Shown piece after piece: positions 61,180 to 64,000 of a stretch of 64,000 bases of DNA. Location of the stretch: contig JAJHZJ010000414.1 in NCBI GenBank assembly GCA_023548195.1, positions 978,501 to 1,042,500 on the forward strand, in the 5' to 3' direction. This stretch comes from Bettongia penicillata ogilbyi (lineage: Eukaryota; Chordata; Mammalia; Diprotodontia; Potoroidae). The position numbers were made by a program, and so were the translations under genes. How positions within the stretch are numbered: the stretch's first letter is position 1; each line of letters begins with the position of its first letter. The notes beneath the pieces were generated by a model. That model was not told the DNA's origin, made no database searches, and saw only the letters and a program-made list of their open reading frames with translations.

Positions 61180-61320
61180 TATTCATAGGAGCATTTATTA
61201 AACTTCTGCTGTTTCTGGGTACTGGGCAAGGCAGTGGAAATACAAAGATGAAAAGGGAAAAATCCTTAACATCAAAAAGCTTACATTCAGCTAGGAGGGA
61301 AGGGAGGTAACATGTACAGA
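61180..61320 (-). repeat. L2 3' end, reverse
   Basis: gcatttattaaacttctgc, aatacaaagatgaaaaggg and aagcttacattcagc. It lies about 230 bp before exon 4. Confidence 0.6.
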
Positions 61321-61445
61321 GTTATACAGTTCTGGTCTCTGGTCTCATTTCTTTTTCCATTACTATGGCCTTATTTTTTTCATGTATGTCCCCCATCTTT
61401 CAACAGCCTAAACCCCTCTCCTCCCTTCAATCTCATCCAGTCTGA

Positions 61446-63206
<1,761 letters not shown>

Positions 63207-63427
63207 TAAGTAGAGTGTTCCCAAGGGCAAGGGGCGGGGGAGGGAAGAGGTGTGGAGGGAGGAATGGTATAGATATTAGAGGAAACCAGAAAGGGACAAC
63301 CTTTCAGAGGTCAAATAGGCAAGCTCTTGGGTTTCTCTTCTTCTTGGGGGATACTCTTTTTCTAAGGTCTGGGCCCATTCTGCCTCGGTGTCTTATGCTG
63401 GCGAAGCAAATGACTCCTTTCTTCTTT

Positions 63428-63600
63428 TTTTAAAAATTTAATTAATTTATTTATTTTTAGTTTTCAACAATCACTTCCATAAGTCTTAAATTTTCTCCCC
63501 CTTCTTCCCCGAGATGGCATGCAATCTTATATGAGTTCTACACATACATTCTTATTAAACACATTTTCATATTAGTCATGTTGCATAGAGAGGGGATGCT
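63428..63600 (-). repeat. L1-type 3' end, reverse
   Basis: ttatttatttttagttttcaa, agtcttaaattttctccccc, agatggcatgcaatc, gagttctacacataca and catgttgcatagagag match the 3' end family of the insertion at 35555-35746. Confidence 0.7.
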
Positions 63601-63773
63601 TTTTCAATGAAACCTTTAGAGAAGCAGTGAGAAGAGACCCCGTTTAAAAGGCAGGCTTGATGATGAAAATGGTGATGACCATATGAAATGTAGGGTCAAT
63701 CCAAACCTTCATCTGAATCTCTAGATAAGTAGAACAGACATGATCAGCTCTGGGATTTCTTTCCCACCCTTCC

Positions 63774-63975
63774 CAGTGGTTCTTGTGACATGGACCTCTT
63801 TGGCAGGCTGATGAAACCTGCAGACCCCTTCTTAGAATTATGGTTTTAATATTAATTTTAAATTTAATATTAATATTAAAAAAATGCATAAGCATATGAA
63901 GGAAACCAATTACATTGAAATATAGTTAACAAACTATATTTTTTAAAGTTCAAGGGCCCCAGGTTGAGAATCCCT
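63774..63975. mobile_element. short DNA-transposon-like element, family B copy 2
   Basis: Left cagtggttcttgtgac and right aggttgagaatccctg are imperfect inverted repeats. The interior shares tgacatggacctctttggca, cagacccc and gaaggaaaccaattac with 41567-41769. Confidence 0.6.
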
Positions 63976-64000
63976 GATTAACCTGAGGAATCTTTAAATT

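Overview
The window is mammalian nuclear DNA, almost certainly from a marsupial. Two things show this. First, split exons with canonical GT/AG borders encode a vertebrate adenylyl cyclase. Second, the introns are filled with marsupial-type repeats: tRNA-headed CORE-SINEs (box-A-like head, MIR-like core, LINE-derived tail ending in an 'aaatggggtcac...gagtc' motif), HAL1/L1 elements with marsupial-type 5' and 3' ends, ancient L2 and MIR copies, and short hAT-like DNA transposons. I cannot tell an American from an Australian marsupial by eye.

Only one protein-coding gene is supported: ADCY5 (adenylyl cyclase type 5) on the + strand. Four consecutive internal exons are present and intact, here called exons 2-5 by analogy with the human long isoform: 42821-42970 (150 bp), 49849-49970 (122 bp), 61550-61661 (112 bp) and 63078-63205 (128 bp). 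They join in frame to 170 codons plus 2 nt. They encode the end of the first membrane cassette, the linker helix and the first half of the C1a catalytic domain, including both metal-binding aspartates (codons 61563-61565 and 63111-63113). The first coding exon and all exons after the fifth lie outside the window, so 1-42820 reads as part of the large first intron.

Layout: 1-42820 is intron 1, with dense SINE/MIR/L2 plus three HAL1 copies (24840-27070 minus, 34450-37364 minus, 38630-40798 plus), L1 3' ends and three copies of a hAT-like palindromic element. Intron 2 (42971-49848) starts with an L1 3' end whose two halves face opposite ways, 43 bp from the exon 2 donor. Intron 3 (49971-61549) holds SINEs, a long purine tract and an L1 ORF2 remnant. 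Intron 4 (61662-63077) is mostly repeat-poor. Intron 5 begins at 63206 and contains an L1-type 3' end and a second DNA-transposon family.

No new gene system was found. The most useful observations are nested insertions dated by target-site duplications, the inverted L1 next to exon 2, and several repeat-free AT-rich blocks with clustered homeodomain-type motifs that look like candidate intronic enhancers. Repeat family names come from remembered consensus features, not from a database search.
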